35,320 nucleotides of DNA from DSWT01 sp035415725. Its GTDB lineage: Bacteria > Chloroflexota > Anaerolineae > B4-G1 > SLSP01. The notes beneath the pieces are model-generated. The model did no database searches. It had not been told where the DNA came from and saw only the letters and a program-made list of their open reading frames with translations. This document shows positions 14,125 through 22,983 of this stretch, piece by piece. Position numbers and translations under genes: made by a program. Each line of letters opens with the position of its first letter. Within the stretch, counting starts at the first letter, position 1. The stretch covers positions 1 through 35,320 of the forward strand of contig DAOOGN010000034.1 of NCBI GenBank assembly GCA_035415725.1, in the 5' to 3' direction.

Positions 14125-15183
14125 CTATGACGCCGAAAACTTATAAATCGTCGTCGTCTGGTAAACCTGCCCTGGTTCAAGTACCGTGGATGGAAATTCG
14201 GGTTTGTTGGGTGAATCGGGATAATGTTGGGTCTCCAGGCACAGACCGCCGCGCCGCACATAGGTGCGTCCGCCTTTCCCTTTCAGCGACGGCGGCATCG
14301 AGTTGCCGGTGTAGAGCTGTAGCGCCGGCTCGGTGGTGTGGACTTCCATCACCCGCCCCGATGTCGGTTCGTAGACCCGCGCCGCCAGCCGCAGGGTACC
14401 CGGCTCACCGTCGATGATCCAGTTGTGATCGTACCCGCCGCCGAATTTGATCTGCGCGTCATCCGCGTTGATGCGTGCGCCGATGGGCATCGCCGTGCGG
14501 AAATCCAGCGGCGTGCCGGCGACCGGCCGGATTTCGCCGGTGGGAATCAACGTGCCGTCCACAGGAGTGAACGTCTCGGCGTTGATCATCATCTCGTGAT
14601 CCAGGATGGTCTTTGCTGCCCCTGCCGATAGGTTGAAGTACGAGTGATTCGTCAGGTTGACCACGGTTGCTTTATCCGTCGTCGCCGTATAGTCAATGGC
14701 CAGAGCATTCTCGTCACTGAGGGTGTAGACAACCGTGACCGAAAGGGTACCGGGATAGCCTTCTTCACCGTCGGGGCTGATGTAGGTCAATTTTAGCGCC
14801 GGGCCAGCGGGCATTTCTAATGCCTGGGACGTCCAGACTTTCTTGTCGAAGCCTTGCCGCCCGCCGTGCAGGTGATTCCGGCCATCGTTCTGCGCCAGCC
14901 TATACTCGACGCCCTTCAAAGTGAATTTGCCGTTAGCGATACGGTTGCCAAAACGGCCTATAAGACAACCGAAGAATGGACTGTGTTCGACATACTCCTG
15001 GAGTGTGTCAAAGCCCAACACCACATCGGCGAAGTTGCCTTCACGGTCAGGCGCGGTGAGCGCGACGATGATGCCGCCGTAGGGGGTGATCGTCGCCGTC
15101 ATTCCATGTGCATTGACCAGGGTGTATAACGCCACCTCAGTTCCAGCGGCCAAAGTCCCAAAGGATTGCTTCTTGATTTTCAT
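14125..15183 (-). CDS. galM: aldose 1-epimerase (mutarotase)
   Basis: GalM interconverts alpha and beta anomers of glucose and galactose. The 352-residue beta-sandwich shows the family motifs in order: FGCLIGRFGNRIANGKF, NDGRNHLHGGRQGFDKKVW, the catalytic His in LTNHSYFNL, YDHNWIID, and the catalytic Glu in LCLETQHYPDSPN. The ATG at 15183 has GGGAGGTG in front. An upstream in-frame ATG (15231) would add residues encoded by a TAGTC repeat and is rejected. It is the last gene of a four-gene minus-strand cluster. Confidence 0.95.
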   Translation of the reverse strand: MKIKKQSFGTLAAGTEVALYTLVNAHGMTATITPYGGIIVALTAPDREGNFADVVLGFDTLQEYVEHSPFFGCLIGRFGNRIANGKFTLKGVEYRLAQNDGRNHLHGGRQGFDKKVWTSQALEMPAGPALKLTYISPDGEEGYPGTLSVTVVYTLSDENALAIDYTATTDKATVVNLTNHSYFNLSAGAAKTILDHEMMINAETFTPVDGTLIPTGEIRPVAGTPLDFRTAMPIGARINADDAQIKFGGGYDHNWIIDGEPGTLRLAARVYEPTSGRVMEVHTTEPALQLYTGNSMPPSLKGKGGRTYVRRGGLCLETQHYPDSPNKPEFPSTVLEPGQVYQTTTIYKFSAS

Positions 15184-15189
15184 AGCACC

Positions 15190-15230
15190 TCCCCAATAGT
15201 CTGATAGTCGTTGATCAGATAGTTTTATCA
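15190..15230. repeat. TAGTCTGATAGTC-type repeat before galM
   Basis: AATAGTCTGATAGTCGTTGA and CAGATAG units fill the spacer and overlap the end of the DUF123 gene. Same family as 13437-13486. Confidence 0.55.
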
Positions 15231-15644
15231 TTGCACCTGCCGATGAGCGCCCGGCAGGCTGATGGTGTCAGGCAATCGCGCGCCGCAATAGAGCAGGTGC
15301 GCGGCGCAACGACAATCCGATGCGCCAAAACGAGGAACTATCACGCCTGCCTCCTGAGAATCCAGGAGATGACGCGCCCAGGTACATTCAAAATGTTCGC
15401 GCGGCGCCAACCACACGGCGACCGGCTGTGCCCATTCGCGCACATAGTCGATGTGCCAGCGCCGAACCGCACCTCCTTGCAGGTGACGATTCACGCGCGC
15501 CGCGAGGCCGCCTGGTCCCCACGCGCTGCCCACATAGAGATAAAGCCCCGTGGGAAGCGTCCACGCACCCAGCGCACCGATGGTACAGCGTGTGTCGAGG
15601 GCGAGATACAGCCCCAAAGCATAAGTGCCGGGCGCTGTGGTCAG
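15228..15644 (-). CDS. DUF123 (GIY-YIG-like) domain protein
   Basis: A small stand-alone DUF123 protein, about 130-138 residues. It has the family signature PTGLYLYVGSAWGPGGLAAR, then HLQGGAVRRWHIDY, followed by two cysteines in GASDCRCAAHLLYCG. In other organisms the domain is alone or fused to endonuclease III, so a nucleic-acid role is suspected but unproven. The conserved start APGTYALGLYLALD begins upstream of the first usual start (TTG at 15617). A CTG at 15644 overlapping the previous stop (CTGA) is the best fit, so I place the start there with caution. Confidence 0.78.
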   Translation of the reverse strand: MTTAPGTYALGLYLALDTRCTIGALGAWTLPTGLYLYVGSAWGPGGLAARVNRHLQGGAVRRWHIDYVREWAQPVAVWLAPREHFECTWARHLLDSQEAGVIVPRFGASDCRCAAHLLYCGARLPDTISLPGAHRQVQ

Positions 15645-15883
15645 AAACGCATCTGATATTTCCAGAGCGTTCCCCCCAGCCAGTTCAGAATCACGCCCAG
15701 GCCCAGGACGAAAACACCCACGACATCCATCAGACGAAAAGAATGTTGACTATTCAGTTGAAAAACGTAGACACCCTCTTGGGTTTCGGGAAGAGCCAGC
15801 GCCACCAAACCCAACAGGATAAGAATGACACCTGCGCCGCTCAATGCCAGTATAAGCCAGTTGTGTTGCGATAAGGACATCAC
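15641..15883 (-). CDS. two-helix membrane protein, unknown
   Basis: An 80-residue protein with two transmembrane segments: WLILALSGAGVILILLGLVA and VVGVFVLGLGVILNWLGG. They are joined by a loop of about 25 residues. Both ends overlap neighbours by four bases (ATGA with the Trm112-like gene, CTGA or TGA with the DUF123 gene), so it is co-translated with them. The family is not recognised. Confidence 0.65.
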   Translation of the reverse strand: MMSLSQHNWLILALSGAGVILILLGLVALALPETQEGVYVFQLNSQHSFRLMDVVGVFVLGLGVILNWLGGTLWKYQMRF

Positions 15884-16128
15884 GCTTCCTCAGGGGGTGG
15901 AACCGGCAGGTCCGCAACCGGCGTTCCGCGCCATTTTTCTCCTACCTCAATCAGCATGACGGGAATGCCATCCCGAATCGGGTACTTGCGCTCACAATCC
16001 TGACAGACAAGCCAGCTATCCTCACGCAGCAAATCCAGCCGACCAGGGTCCTCTTTGTCTTGGCGGCGCGTCTCACCGCTCACGCAATACGGACAACGCA
16101 AAATATCCAGTAGTTCAGCGTCTACCAT
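15880..16128 (-). CDS. Trm112-family zinc-ribbon protein
   Basis: An 82-residue member of the Trm112/YcaR group. LLDILRCPYC and WLVCQDCERKYPIRDGIPVML give the two CxxC knuckles and the conserved GIPVM strand. In eukaryotes and archaea Trm112 activates methyltransferases; the bacterial role is poorly defined. AGGAGGAAC precedes the ATG. It is the first gene of the cluster with the two-helix protein, DUF123 and galM. Confidence 0.9.
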   Translation of the reverse strand: MVDAELLDILRCPYCVSGETRRQDKEDPGRLDLLREDSWLVCQDCERKYPIRDGIPVMLIEVGEKWRGTPVADLPVPPPEEA

Positions 16129-16179
16129 TGTTCCTCCTGAACGTCACCCTCCGTAAGATTGAGGGTAAGATTGAGAGTG

Positions 16180-16208
16180 AGTATACCATGCTGTCGCCAA
16201 CGGGCAAA
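16180..16208 (-). promoter_or_regulatory. promoter of the Trm112-galM cluster
   Basis: TTTGCC, a 17-base spacer and TATACT (minus strand 16208-16203 and 16185-16180) lie 52 bases upstream of the Trm112-like ATG. A short direct repeat (AAGATTGAG twice) lies in the leader. Confidence 0.45.
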
Positions 16209-16216
16209 TTTACCGG

Positions 16217-17953
16217 CTATGGATAGCGGAAGATCGCTGCCTGGAGCCAACACGCCCAGTCCTGATCGGCGCTGTCGCCGGCATCTACCTCCAAGACCAT
16301 ATCCGCGTTTTGCCCGGCATACGGCGAGAGATCCACATTGATCGTCTTCAGCCCATCACCATAAGTGTCGTTGACCTGAGCAATCGTCACCTCACCGCTG
16401 GACGAGGCGCGCAGGATCACCTTGAAGGTTACATTGCCGGCGTTGGCATCCTTCAACAGCCCTACCGTCGCGTAGAAGAGGTCTCCTGGCTGAACCTTGT
16501 AATGTAGACTGTTGTAGAGGTCCGTGTAATATCCAACGACCCAACCATGAGCGACCCATTTGGGATAGGTTTCCAGACACTGTCCTTGAATCGTGCCACC
16601 GGTCTCCAATTGTCCACTGGCATACCGGACAAAGCCCTGCGCGTCGCCTGCCGCACCATCCCAGCCCAGTGCGGTGACGGGATCTCCAGACTGCCATCCC
16701 GCGAGCGGCGCCTTGTTAACAAAGTCGTAAACCGTCTGCGGACTAGTGACGGGGATATTCGTTTCAAACACATTGTTGGTCTCGTTGCTTTCGGCCACCA
16801 AATTCTCAACATCAACGGAAATTTTGGTGACGATAGTGCTGTAAGCGCTATGATAAGCGAAATTATCACAACCCAGGACGGTGGTCGTACCGGGGGCAAC
16901 ACTGCTGACATTCCATTCACAGGAGGCTGAGGGGAAATCCTTACCCCCCCACCAGCGCACTGTGAAGTTGCCGCTGGCGACGGTGCCTTGATTGCGCACC
17001 CGGACCGTCACCTTGAGCGGCAAAAAGGCCACCGGCGGCGATGGCGCAAAGGCTAACGACTCCACGTAGAGGTCCACGCCCGAAACGTTGCAGGTTACAT
17101 TCACCGTCGTGCTCACCCGACCAAGCTCGACCGCGTTTTGTCCAAAGGCAATCAGAGTGACCAGCGAACTGCCGGCCGGCGGGTTGTTCCAAACGTAGGT
17201 TTCGATATCCGCGGGAAGGTTCATGCTCAGGCCCGGCCCTTCGATGCGATAGGCCGTCTCGCCCTTCGCGCCGGTCCACGTAAAGGTGACGCTCTTACAG
17301 TCCGCCGCGACCTGGCCGACGAGATTACTCGGCGCCACGCCGGGGGTCACTGTAAACGTCGGCGTCGGCGTCCCTTCGACGATGATTTGCACGTAAAAAA
17401 TGCCGCCAAAGGGTTTCCCTTGCGGGTCTTGCAACTGCCAGTTGCTGCGATAGGTTCCCGGCGTTGCCGGCGCGATCATCGGCACACTGATGTCCACCTG
17501 CGCCGTGGGGGCCGTGGCCGGCACGACGACCGCTACCGGCGCACCAAGTGTCTCGCCGGAGACGTAGGTGAACTTGGTGCCCTCGGCCCATGGACATGTG
17601 CCAGTGTTGCGGAGCCGCCATGTCTTGACAAAAGCCGCGCCCTTCGCCACGCTCGTGTTGTCGGGGATGGTCACATCGGCGACATAGGCCGCACGCAGGG
17701 TACATCCGCCTTCGCCTTCGACGGCGGGCGCCTCGGTGGGGGTGAGGGTCGGCGTGCCCGCACTCGGGGTGAGCGTGCCCACACCCGGGGTCGCTGTACC
17801 TGCCGTCACGGTCATGCCCGGCGTCGCGGGTGTGGCCTCACCCGGCGTCACCGTTGCCGACGGCGTGGGGGTCTTCGTGGGCATATTACAGGCCAGTGAA
17901 ATGAGCACAAACGCTACAATGAGCGTCCACAGATTTCGGCGCTGCTTCTTCAT
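16217..17953 (-). CDS. lipoprotein with NBR1-type Ig and CARDB domains
   Basis: A 578-residue secreted lipoprotein. A short basic start (MKKQRRNLW), hydrophobic core and lipobox SLAC put the lipid on Cys22. A Pro/Thr-rich linker of about 60 residues follows. Next comes an NBR1-like Ig domain (TSVAKGAAFVKTWRLRNTGT, CPWAEG, GTYRSNWQLQDPQGKPFG), a short Ig-like segment, and a CARDB domain (VTVRVRNQGTVASGNF ... ESNETNNVFE). A C-terminal beta-sandwich of about 170 residues, with GWVVGYYTD, is not recognised. It probably stands on the outer face of the cell and binds a polymer or protein; no catalytic motif is seen. The start is chosen at GGAGGGTAGACCG-ATG. Confidence 0.85.
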   Translation of the reverse strand: MKKQRRNLWTLIVAFVLISLACNMPTKTPTPSATVTPGEATPATPGMTVTAGTATPGVGTLTPSAGTPTLTPTEAPAVEGEGGCTLRAAYVADVTIPDNTSVAKGAAFVKTWRLRNTGTCPWAEGTKFTYVSGETLGAPVAVVVPATAPTAQVDISVPMIAPATPGTYRSNWQLQDPQGKPFGGIFYVQIIVEGTPTPTFTVTPGVAPSNLVGQVAADCKSVTFTWTGAKGETAYRIEGPGLSMNLPADIETYVWNNPPAGSSLVTLIAFGQNAVELGRVSTTVNVTCNVSGVDLYVESLAFAPSPPVAFLPLKVTVRVRNQGTVASGNFTVRWWGGKDFPSASCEWNVSSVAPGTTTVLGCDNFAYHSAYSTIVTKISVDVENLVAESNETNNVFETNIPVTSPQTVYDFVNKAPLAGWQSGDPVTALGWDGAAGDAQGFVRYASGQLETGGTIQGQCLETYPKWVAHGWVVGYYTDLYNSLHYKVQPGDLFYATVGLLKDANAGNVTFKVILRASSSGEVTIAQVNDTYGDGLKTINVDLSPYAGQNADMVLEVDAGDSADQDWACWLQAAIFRYP

Positions 17954-18034
17954 CGGTCTACCCTCCTCGAATAGAGTCGAAAGTCTTGCTTGCACCTGAT
18001 TCTTATCTTAATCCCAAAATACAGAGGATGCAAG

Positions 18035-18090
18035 CGGATGAGCGAATGAAAGAGTCAACGAATCAGTCAATGAAAGGATCGATGGATTCA
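18035..18090. repeat. GAGCGAATGA / AACGAATCAG repeat in the lipoprotein-tgt spacer
   Basis: Degenerate units such as GATGAGCGAATGA and CAACGAATCAGTCAATGA are the reverse complement type of the carA/carB GATTCGCT repeats. The rest of the 297-base divergent spacer holds the tgt promoter and a GC-rich stretch (18100-18160) with CCGGCC palindromes and nothing else recognisable. Confidence 0.55.
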
Positions 18091-18183
18091 TAGCGGGTCC
18101 GATGACGGTTTCCGCCGGCCTGTGCCCGGCGATGGCTCGGTCGGAGGCCGGCCACAGTTCTACGCGCGCAATCCGTAGCGAAC

Positions 18184-18211
18184 TTGGCGATTGGTTTCAT
18201 TGTGGTATGAT
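18184..18211 (+). promoter_or_regulatory. promoter of tgt
   Basis: TTGGCG (18184-18189), 16 bases, TATGAT (18206-18211), 39 bases before the tgt ATG. Confidence 0.6.
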
Positions 18212-18250
18212 GGGCGCGATTGCACGAATGGACGACTGAAAACGACCACC

Positions 18251-19381
18251 ATGACGTTATTTTCATTCGAATTACATGCCACAGAGGGGCAAGCGCGCGC
18301 CGGAACCTTCCAGACGGCCCACGGCGCACTGCCGACGCCCATCTACGCGCCGGTCGGCACGCAGGCCACCGTCAAAGCCGTGACGCCGCAGCAGTTGCAG
18401 GAGGTTGGCGCGGTGCTACTGCTGGCAAATACCTATCACCTGTACCTGCGGCCCGGCGATGAGCGTATCGCGGCGTTGGGCGGCCTGCACACCTTTATGG
18501 GATGGGAAGGCCCGCTGCTGACCGATTCCGGCGGCTTTCAGGTTTTCAGCCTCGGCGGCGGACGTGGGCAGACGCCGCTGCGCGCCATCGACGACGACGG
18601 GGTGACTTTCCGCTCGCACATCGACGGGCAACAACACCGTTTCACGCCGGAGCGGGTCATCGAGATCGAGCAGAACCTCGGCGCAGACATTGCCATGGTG
18701 CTGGACGAGTGTGCGCCCCCCACCGATTATGCGTACAACGTCCGTGCGCTGAGGCGCACGCATGCCTGGGCCGAACGCTGCAAAGCCGTTCACACCCGGG
18801 CGGATCAAGCGCTCTTTGGCATCGTCCAAGGAGGGATTTTCCCCGCTCTGCGCGAGCAAAGCGCGCGTTTCTTGATCGATTTGGACTTTCCCGGCTACGC
18901 CATCGGCGGTCTTTCGGTGGGCGAGACAAAGGCACAGACATACGCCACGCTCGAGGCGACCACGCCACTCCTGCCGGAGTCCAAACCGCGCTATTTGATG
19001 GGTGTAGGCACGCCGGAGGATTTGGTCGAAGGCGTCGCACGTGGCATCGACATCTTTGACTGTGTACTGCCGACGCGCGTGGCCCGCAACGGGCAGGCGC
19101 TGCTGCGGACGGGCAAGCTGAACATGCGCAACGCCCGCTTCGCCGACGATCCGGCACCGCTGGATGCCACGTGTGCGTGTTACACCTGCCGACATTTCAG
19201 CCGCGCCTACCTCCGCCATTTGTTCATCGCGCAAGAAATCTTGGGGGCCACGCTGCTCACCATCCACAACTTGTACACTATGGTGACGATCATACAGGAA
19301 TGTCGGGCCGCGATTTTAGCGGGGACGTTCACCGATTACCGCGCCGCGTTCTGGGAAGCGCGAGAAACAGTAGGACAGTAG
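18251..19381 (+). CDS. tgt: queuine/preQ1 tRNA-ribosyltransferase
   Basis: Tgt exchanges the guanine at position 34 of GUN-anticodon tRNAs for preQ1 (bacteria), the key step to queuosine. The 376-residue TIM barrel has the general base Asp92 in LLTDSGGFQVFSL, the substrate segment FGIVQGGIFPALRE, the nucleophile Asp in GIDIFDCVLPTRVARNG, and the zinc site CACYTCRHFSRAYLRHLF with its distal His in IHNL. The ATG at 18251 matches the family N-terminus; a further upstream ATG would precede the promoter. Its last residues and stop run into a GTAGACAG repeat. A queuosine-precursor transporter gene lies 2 kb away. Confidence 0.97.
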   Translation: MTLFSFELHATEGQARAGTFQTAHGALPTPIYAPVGTQATVKAVTPQQLQEVGAVLLLANTYHLYLRPGDERIAALGGLHTFMGWEGPLLTDSGGFQVFSLGGGRGQTPLRAIDDDGVTFRSHIDGQQHRFTPERVIEIEQNLGADIAMVLDECAPPTDYAYNVRALRRTHAWAERCKAVHTRADQALFGIVQGGIFPALREQSARFLIDLDFPGYAIGGLSVGETKAQTYATLEATTPLLPESKPRYLMGVGTPEDLVEGVARGIDIFDCVLPTRVARNGQALLRTGKLNMRNARFADDPAPLDATCACYTCRHFSRAYLRHLFIAQEILGATLLTIHNLYTMVTIIQECRAAILAGTFTDYRAAFWEARETVGQ

Positions 19382-19393
19382 ACAGTAGACGGG
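19369..19393. repeat. CAGTAGACAGTAGACG-type repeat at the end of tgt
   Basis: AGTAGGACAGTAGACAGTAG units (19369-19388) contain the tgt stop and continue as GACGGGT before the map leader. Confidence 0.6.
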
Positions 19394-19415
19394 TATCTAC
19401 CCATCAGGGAGGACT

Positions 19416-20282
19416 ATGATGCAAAAACGAAACAGCTTGAGCTGGTTACGAACTACGCCAAAGAACGCCGACGACGAGACGACGCAGAGCGTGGCTCAGT
19501 CTTACAACCATCACCAAAAGCAGGCCAACAAACGTGAGATCATCATCAAGACTGCGGCGCAGATTGCGGGCATCCGCAAGAGTTGCCAACTGACCCGCGA
19601 CATCCTGGACGCGCTCACGGACCGCATCCGGCCCGGCATCACCACCGAGCAGATCAACACGTGGGTCCATGAGATGACTCTCGCCCACGGGGCGATCCCC
19701 GCGCCGCTGAATTATCGCGGCTATCCCAAAAGCGTCTGCACCTCGCTCAACGAGGTCATCTGCCACGGCATTCCCAGTCCCGACCGGGTACTGCGCGAGG
19801 GCGACATCCTCAATATCGATGTGACCACCATCCTCGACGGCTACTACGGCGACTCCAGCCGCATGTTCTTGATCGGCGAGGTAACGGCAGAGGCGCGCAA
19901 ACTGGTGCAGGTGACACGCGAATGTATGGAGTTGGGCATCGCGCAGGTGAAACCGGGCAACCGGCTTGGCGACATCGGCCACGCCATCCAACGGCACGCC
20001 GAAAGTCACGGATATTCCGTCGTGCGCGCTTTCGTCGGGCACGGGACGGGCATCTACTTCCACGAGGCGCCGGATGTGATGCACTACGGTGTGCCACACA
20101 CCGGCGTCGAATTGGTTCCCGGCATGATCTTCACCATCGAGCCGATGATCAACATCGGCACCTATCAGGCAAAAACACTGAACGATGGCTGGACCACCGT
20201 AACCGCCGATGGATCGCTCTCCGCCCAATGGGAGCACACGGTACTCGTGACGGAGAACGGCGTCGAAGTTCTCACGGCATGA
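19416..20282 (+). CDS. map: methionine aminopeptidase, type I
   Basis: Map removes the N-terminal Met of nascent proteins. The 288-residue pita-bread fold shows all five metal ligands in context: Asp in ILNIDVTTILDG, Asp in YYGDSSRMFLIG, His in FVGHGTGIYFHEAP, Glu in FTIEPMINIG and Glu in QWEHTVLV. It is about 40 residues longer than E. coli Map because of a polar N-terminal extension (MMQKRNSLSWLRTTP...) of unknown role. AGGGAGGAC just before the ATGATG supports this start. It follows tgt by 34 bases on the same strand and converges on era. Confidence 0.96.
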   Translation: MMQKRNSLSWLRTTPKNADDETTQSVAQSYNHHQKQANKREIIIKTAAQIAGIRKSCQLTRDILDALTDRIRPGITTEQINTWVHEMTLAHGAIPAPLNYRGYPKSVCTSLNEVICHGIPSPDRVLREGDILNIDVTTILDGYYGDSSRMFLIGEVTAEARKLVQVTRECMELGIAQVKPGNRLGDIGHAIQRHAESHGYSVVRAFVGHGTGIYFHEAPDVMHYGVPHTGVELVPGMIFTIEPMINIGTYQAKTLNDGWTTVTADGSLSAQWEHTVLVTENGVEVLTA

Positions 20283-20351
20283 CGTAATGGCGCTTTTTGA
20301 CAGGATTCACCAGATCGGAGACCGGCCACAGCAGTAGCATTCCATTACGCC

Positions 20352-21395
20352 TCAAAACCCCAACTCACGCAGACGCCCGTCGCGGTCGCGCCACTGCGGC
20401 TGCACCTTGACCCACAACTCCAGGTAAACTTTCCCGCCGATAAACCGCTCTAGCTCTTCGCGGGCTGCCGTGCCGATCTGCTTGAGACGCCGACCCTGCT
20501 TGCCGATGACGATGGGCTTCTGCGAATCGCGCTCCACCCAAATCGTCGCCGAGACGTACAGGACGCCGTTCTCGCGCTCGTGGTAATCCTCCACGAAGAC
20601 CGCCGCCGCGTGCGGCACTTCCTGGTAGGTGAAGCGCAGCATCGCCTCGCGGATCAATTCCGCCGCGATTTGGTGTTCGGTCTGATCGGTGATTTGGTCA
20701 CCGGGATAGTAGCGCGGGCCTGCAGGCAGGAACTTCAAGATGTGCTCGCGCAGCAGATCGAGGTTCGTCCCCTGGAGGGCGCTGGTGGGGATGGAATCGG
20801 CGTAACCCGGCAGCAGCGCCCAATAGCTCTCGATGTGCGCCCGGGCCTGCTCGATGTCCAGTTGATCCATCTTGTTGAGCACGAAGATGACCGGGCGCTT
20901 TTGCGCCTTGGCCTTGAGCAACTCCGCGATGTGCCGATCCTCTTCCCGTGGGCCTACCGCGACATCGACGACGAAGAGGATGACGTCGGCATTGGGAATG
21001 GCGGCGACGGCCTGCTCAATCATCAGCACATTCAGCCTGTGAGCAGGCTTCGTGTGGATGCCCGGCGTGTCGATGAAGATCATCTGGCAATCGGGCGCGG
21101 TGAGGATGCCGGTGATGCGACTGCGCGTCGTCTGCGGTTTGGGCGAGACGATTGCCACCTTATGCCCGATGAGGGCGTTGACCAGGGTGGACTTTCCCAC
21201 GTTGGGCCGCCCGATGACCGCCACGAAGCCCGATTTGTGGCCTTCCGGCAGTACTTCGTCGTGCCAATCGGCAGGGGTTTCGCCCTCCATCACCACCGCG
21301 CCGCCCGAATCGGCCAGAAATTGTTTGATCACCGCCAGTGATGAGGTATCCTCGGTCGGCGGTGTTTCATCTTTAGGCTTGTCTTGCTTTTCCAA
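20352..21395 (-). CDS. era: GTPase Era
   Basis: Era is a ribosome-assembly GTPase that binds the 3' end of 16S rRNA. The GTPase motifs are G1 GRPNVGKST, the switch SPKPQTTRSRITGI, G3 DTPGIHTK, G4 NKMD and G5 SALQG. A C-terminal KH domain (VIGKQGRRLKQIG) completes the fold. At 347 residues it is about 45 longer than usual owing to an acidic N-terminal extension (about residues 1-50). It starts four bases after the queuosine transporter gene and is probably co-transcribed with it. Confidence 0.97.
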   Translation of the reverse strand: MEKQDKPKDETPPTEDTSSLAVIKQFLADSGGAVVMEGETPADWHDEVLPEGHKSGFVAVIGRPNVGKSTLVNALIGHKVAIVSPKPQTTRSRITGILTAPDCQMIFIDTPGIHTKPAHRLNVLMIEQAVAAIPNADVILFVVDVAVGPREEDRHIAELLKAKAQKRPVIFVLNKMDQLDIEQARAHIESYWALLPGYADSIPTSALQGTNLDLLREHILKFLPAGPRYYPGDQITDQTEHQIAAELIREAMLRFTYQEVPHAAAVFVEDYHERENGVLYVSATIWVERDSQKPIVIGKQGRRLKQIGTAAREELERFIGGKVYLELWVKVQPQWRDRDGRLRELGF

Positions 21396-21398
21396 CGC

Positions 21399-22028
<630 letters not shown>

Positions 22029-22144
22029 TGTGTTCTGACTTGCTCGCTATGTGTGTTCATCTCAAACAGCTTTAAGTATACCACACCCAGATACTTTCAA
22101 GCGTGCGAGGGCATTCTGGCCCCCGGCTGTTCACAAACAAAATG

Positions 22145-22171
22145 CCGGGCAAGACGCGCGATCTTGCCCGG
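22145..22171 (-). terminator. hairpin, probable terminator of the FHA gene
   Basis: CCGGGCAAGA and TCTTGCCCGG form a perfect 10-bp stem with a 7-base loop, followed on the minus strand by CATTTTGTTTG. It lies about 110 bases downstream of the FHA regulator stop. The rest of 22029-22279 holds the transporter promoter region and nothing else recognised. Confidence 0.6.
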
Positions 22172-22279
22172 AAATCATACTTTGCGGCTGGCAAGCTACA
22201 GTTTCAGAATATCAAGGTCGCTCATGCAAGTCCCGTTTGCCACCTGGCAAGGGTGGCTGAATAGTTACCAATTCACTCT

Positions 22280-22899
22280 CTATCCACGTCCCACCCATTT
22301 GTACCCCAGTCCACGGATGGTGAGCAACACCTGCGGATTCGCCGGATCGGGTTCGAGCTTGGTGCGCAGACGGCGCATCAGATTCTCCCCCTGATAATCG
22401 CAGACATCTGCGTAATACTTAGGCCAAACGGCGGCGGCGATGTCATCTTTCGAGCAGACCTGTCCACTGTGTTCGTAAAGGTACACCAGCAAGGCAAATT
22501 CCTTCGAGGAGAGCGTCACCACGCGATGGTCAAGGCGCACCACGCCTGCCGCTACGTCCACTTCGAGCCTCGGAAAGAGTGTGTCGCGGTAGGTGATGTC
22601 GGGGTCGTGAAAGATCAACGCCACGTCGCCGATTTTGATGCAGTCGCCATCATGCAGAGCGCTAGTCCCCAGTACGCGCTCGTCGTTGAGGAAAGTGCCG
22701 TTAGTGCTCTCCAGGTCTTCCAAAACCACACGCCAGCGTCGCGCTGCAAGTGGGCATGCTCGCGAGAGATGCGCTTGCTGGTGATGACGATGTCATTCTC
22801 CAACGCCCGGCCACGGGTCGTCGTCTTGCCATTGAGCAGATGCTCGCGGCCTGTCGGATCGGTCAAATAGGGAACGGGTTTGTGGGTTGAATCGGACAT
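22280..22899 (-). pseudogene. FHA plus winged-helix regulator, frameshifted
   Basis: The N-terminal frame (from 22899) encodes half an FHA domain: REHLLNGKTTTRGRALENDI and KRISREHAHLQRD. The other half, VVLEDLESTNGTFLNDERV and ALHDGDCIKIGDVALIFH, is in a different frame that continues into an OmpR-type winged helix (VVTLSSKEFALLVYLYEHSG ... LLTIRGLGYKWVG). The two pieces join cleanly near 22735-22745, so a one- or two-base indel is implied. A functional protein would bind phosphothreonine and DNA. Sequencing error is possible because the rest is undamaged. Confidence 0.8.
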
Positions 22900-22948
22900 C
22901 GTCCACCTCTAACCCCCAAGTTTGCCCTGAGCTGCCTGCAGGTCAAAC

Positions 22949-22977
22949 TATCGACGATTATGGCCCTGTGGTATAAT
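22949..22977 (+). promoter_or_regulatory. promoter of the ubiA cluster, probably giving a leaderless transcript
   Basis: An extended -10 (TGG-TATAAT, TATAAT at 22972-22977) lies only six bases before the GTG start of the prenyltransferase at 22984. The -35 region is weak (TATCGA or TCGACG). Transcription would begin at or next to the start codon. Confidence 0.6.
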
Positions 22978-22983
22978 TTCCCT

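Noticed and set aside
17954..17995. Upstream start of the NBR1/CARDB lipoprotein
   Set aside because: The GGAGGG site and basic signal-peptide start favour the ATG at 17953.
18416..19267. A 283-codon minus-strand open frame
   Set aside because: It is antisense to tgt, whose catalytic and zinc motifs are all present.
22960..22983. ATG start of the UbiA-type gene at 22960
   Set aside because: The -10 box lies inside these codons, so a transcript from that promoter would not contain them.
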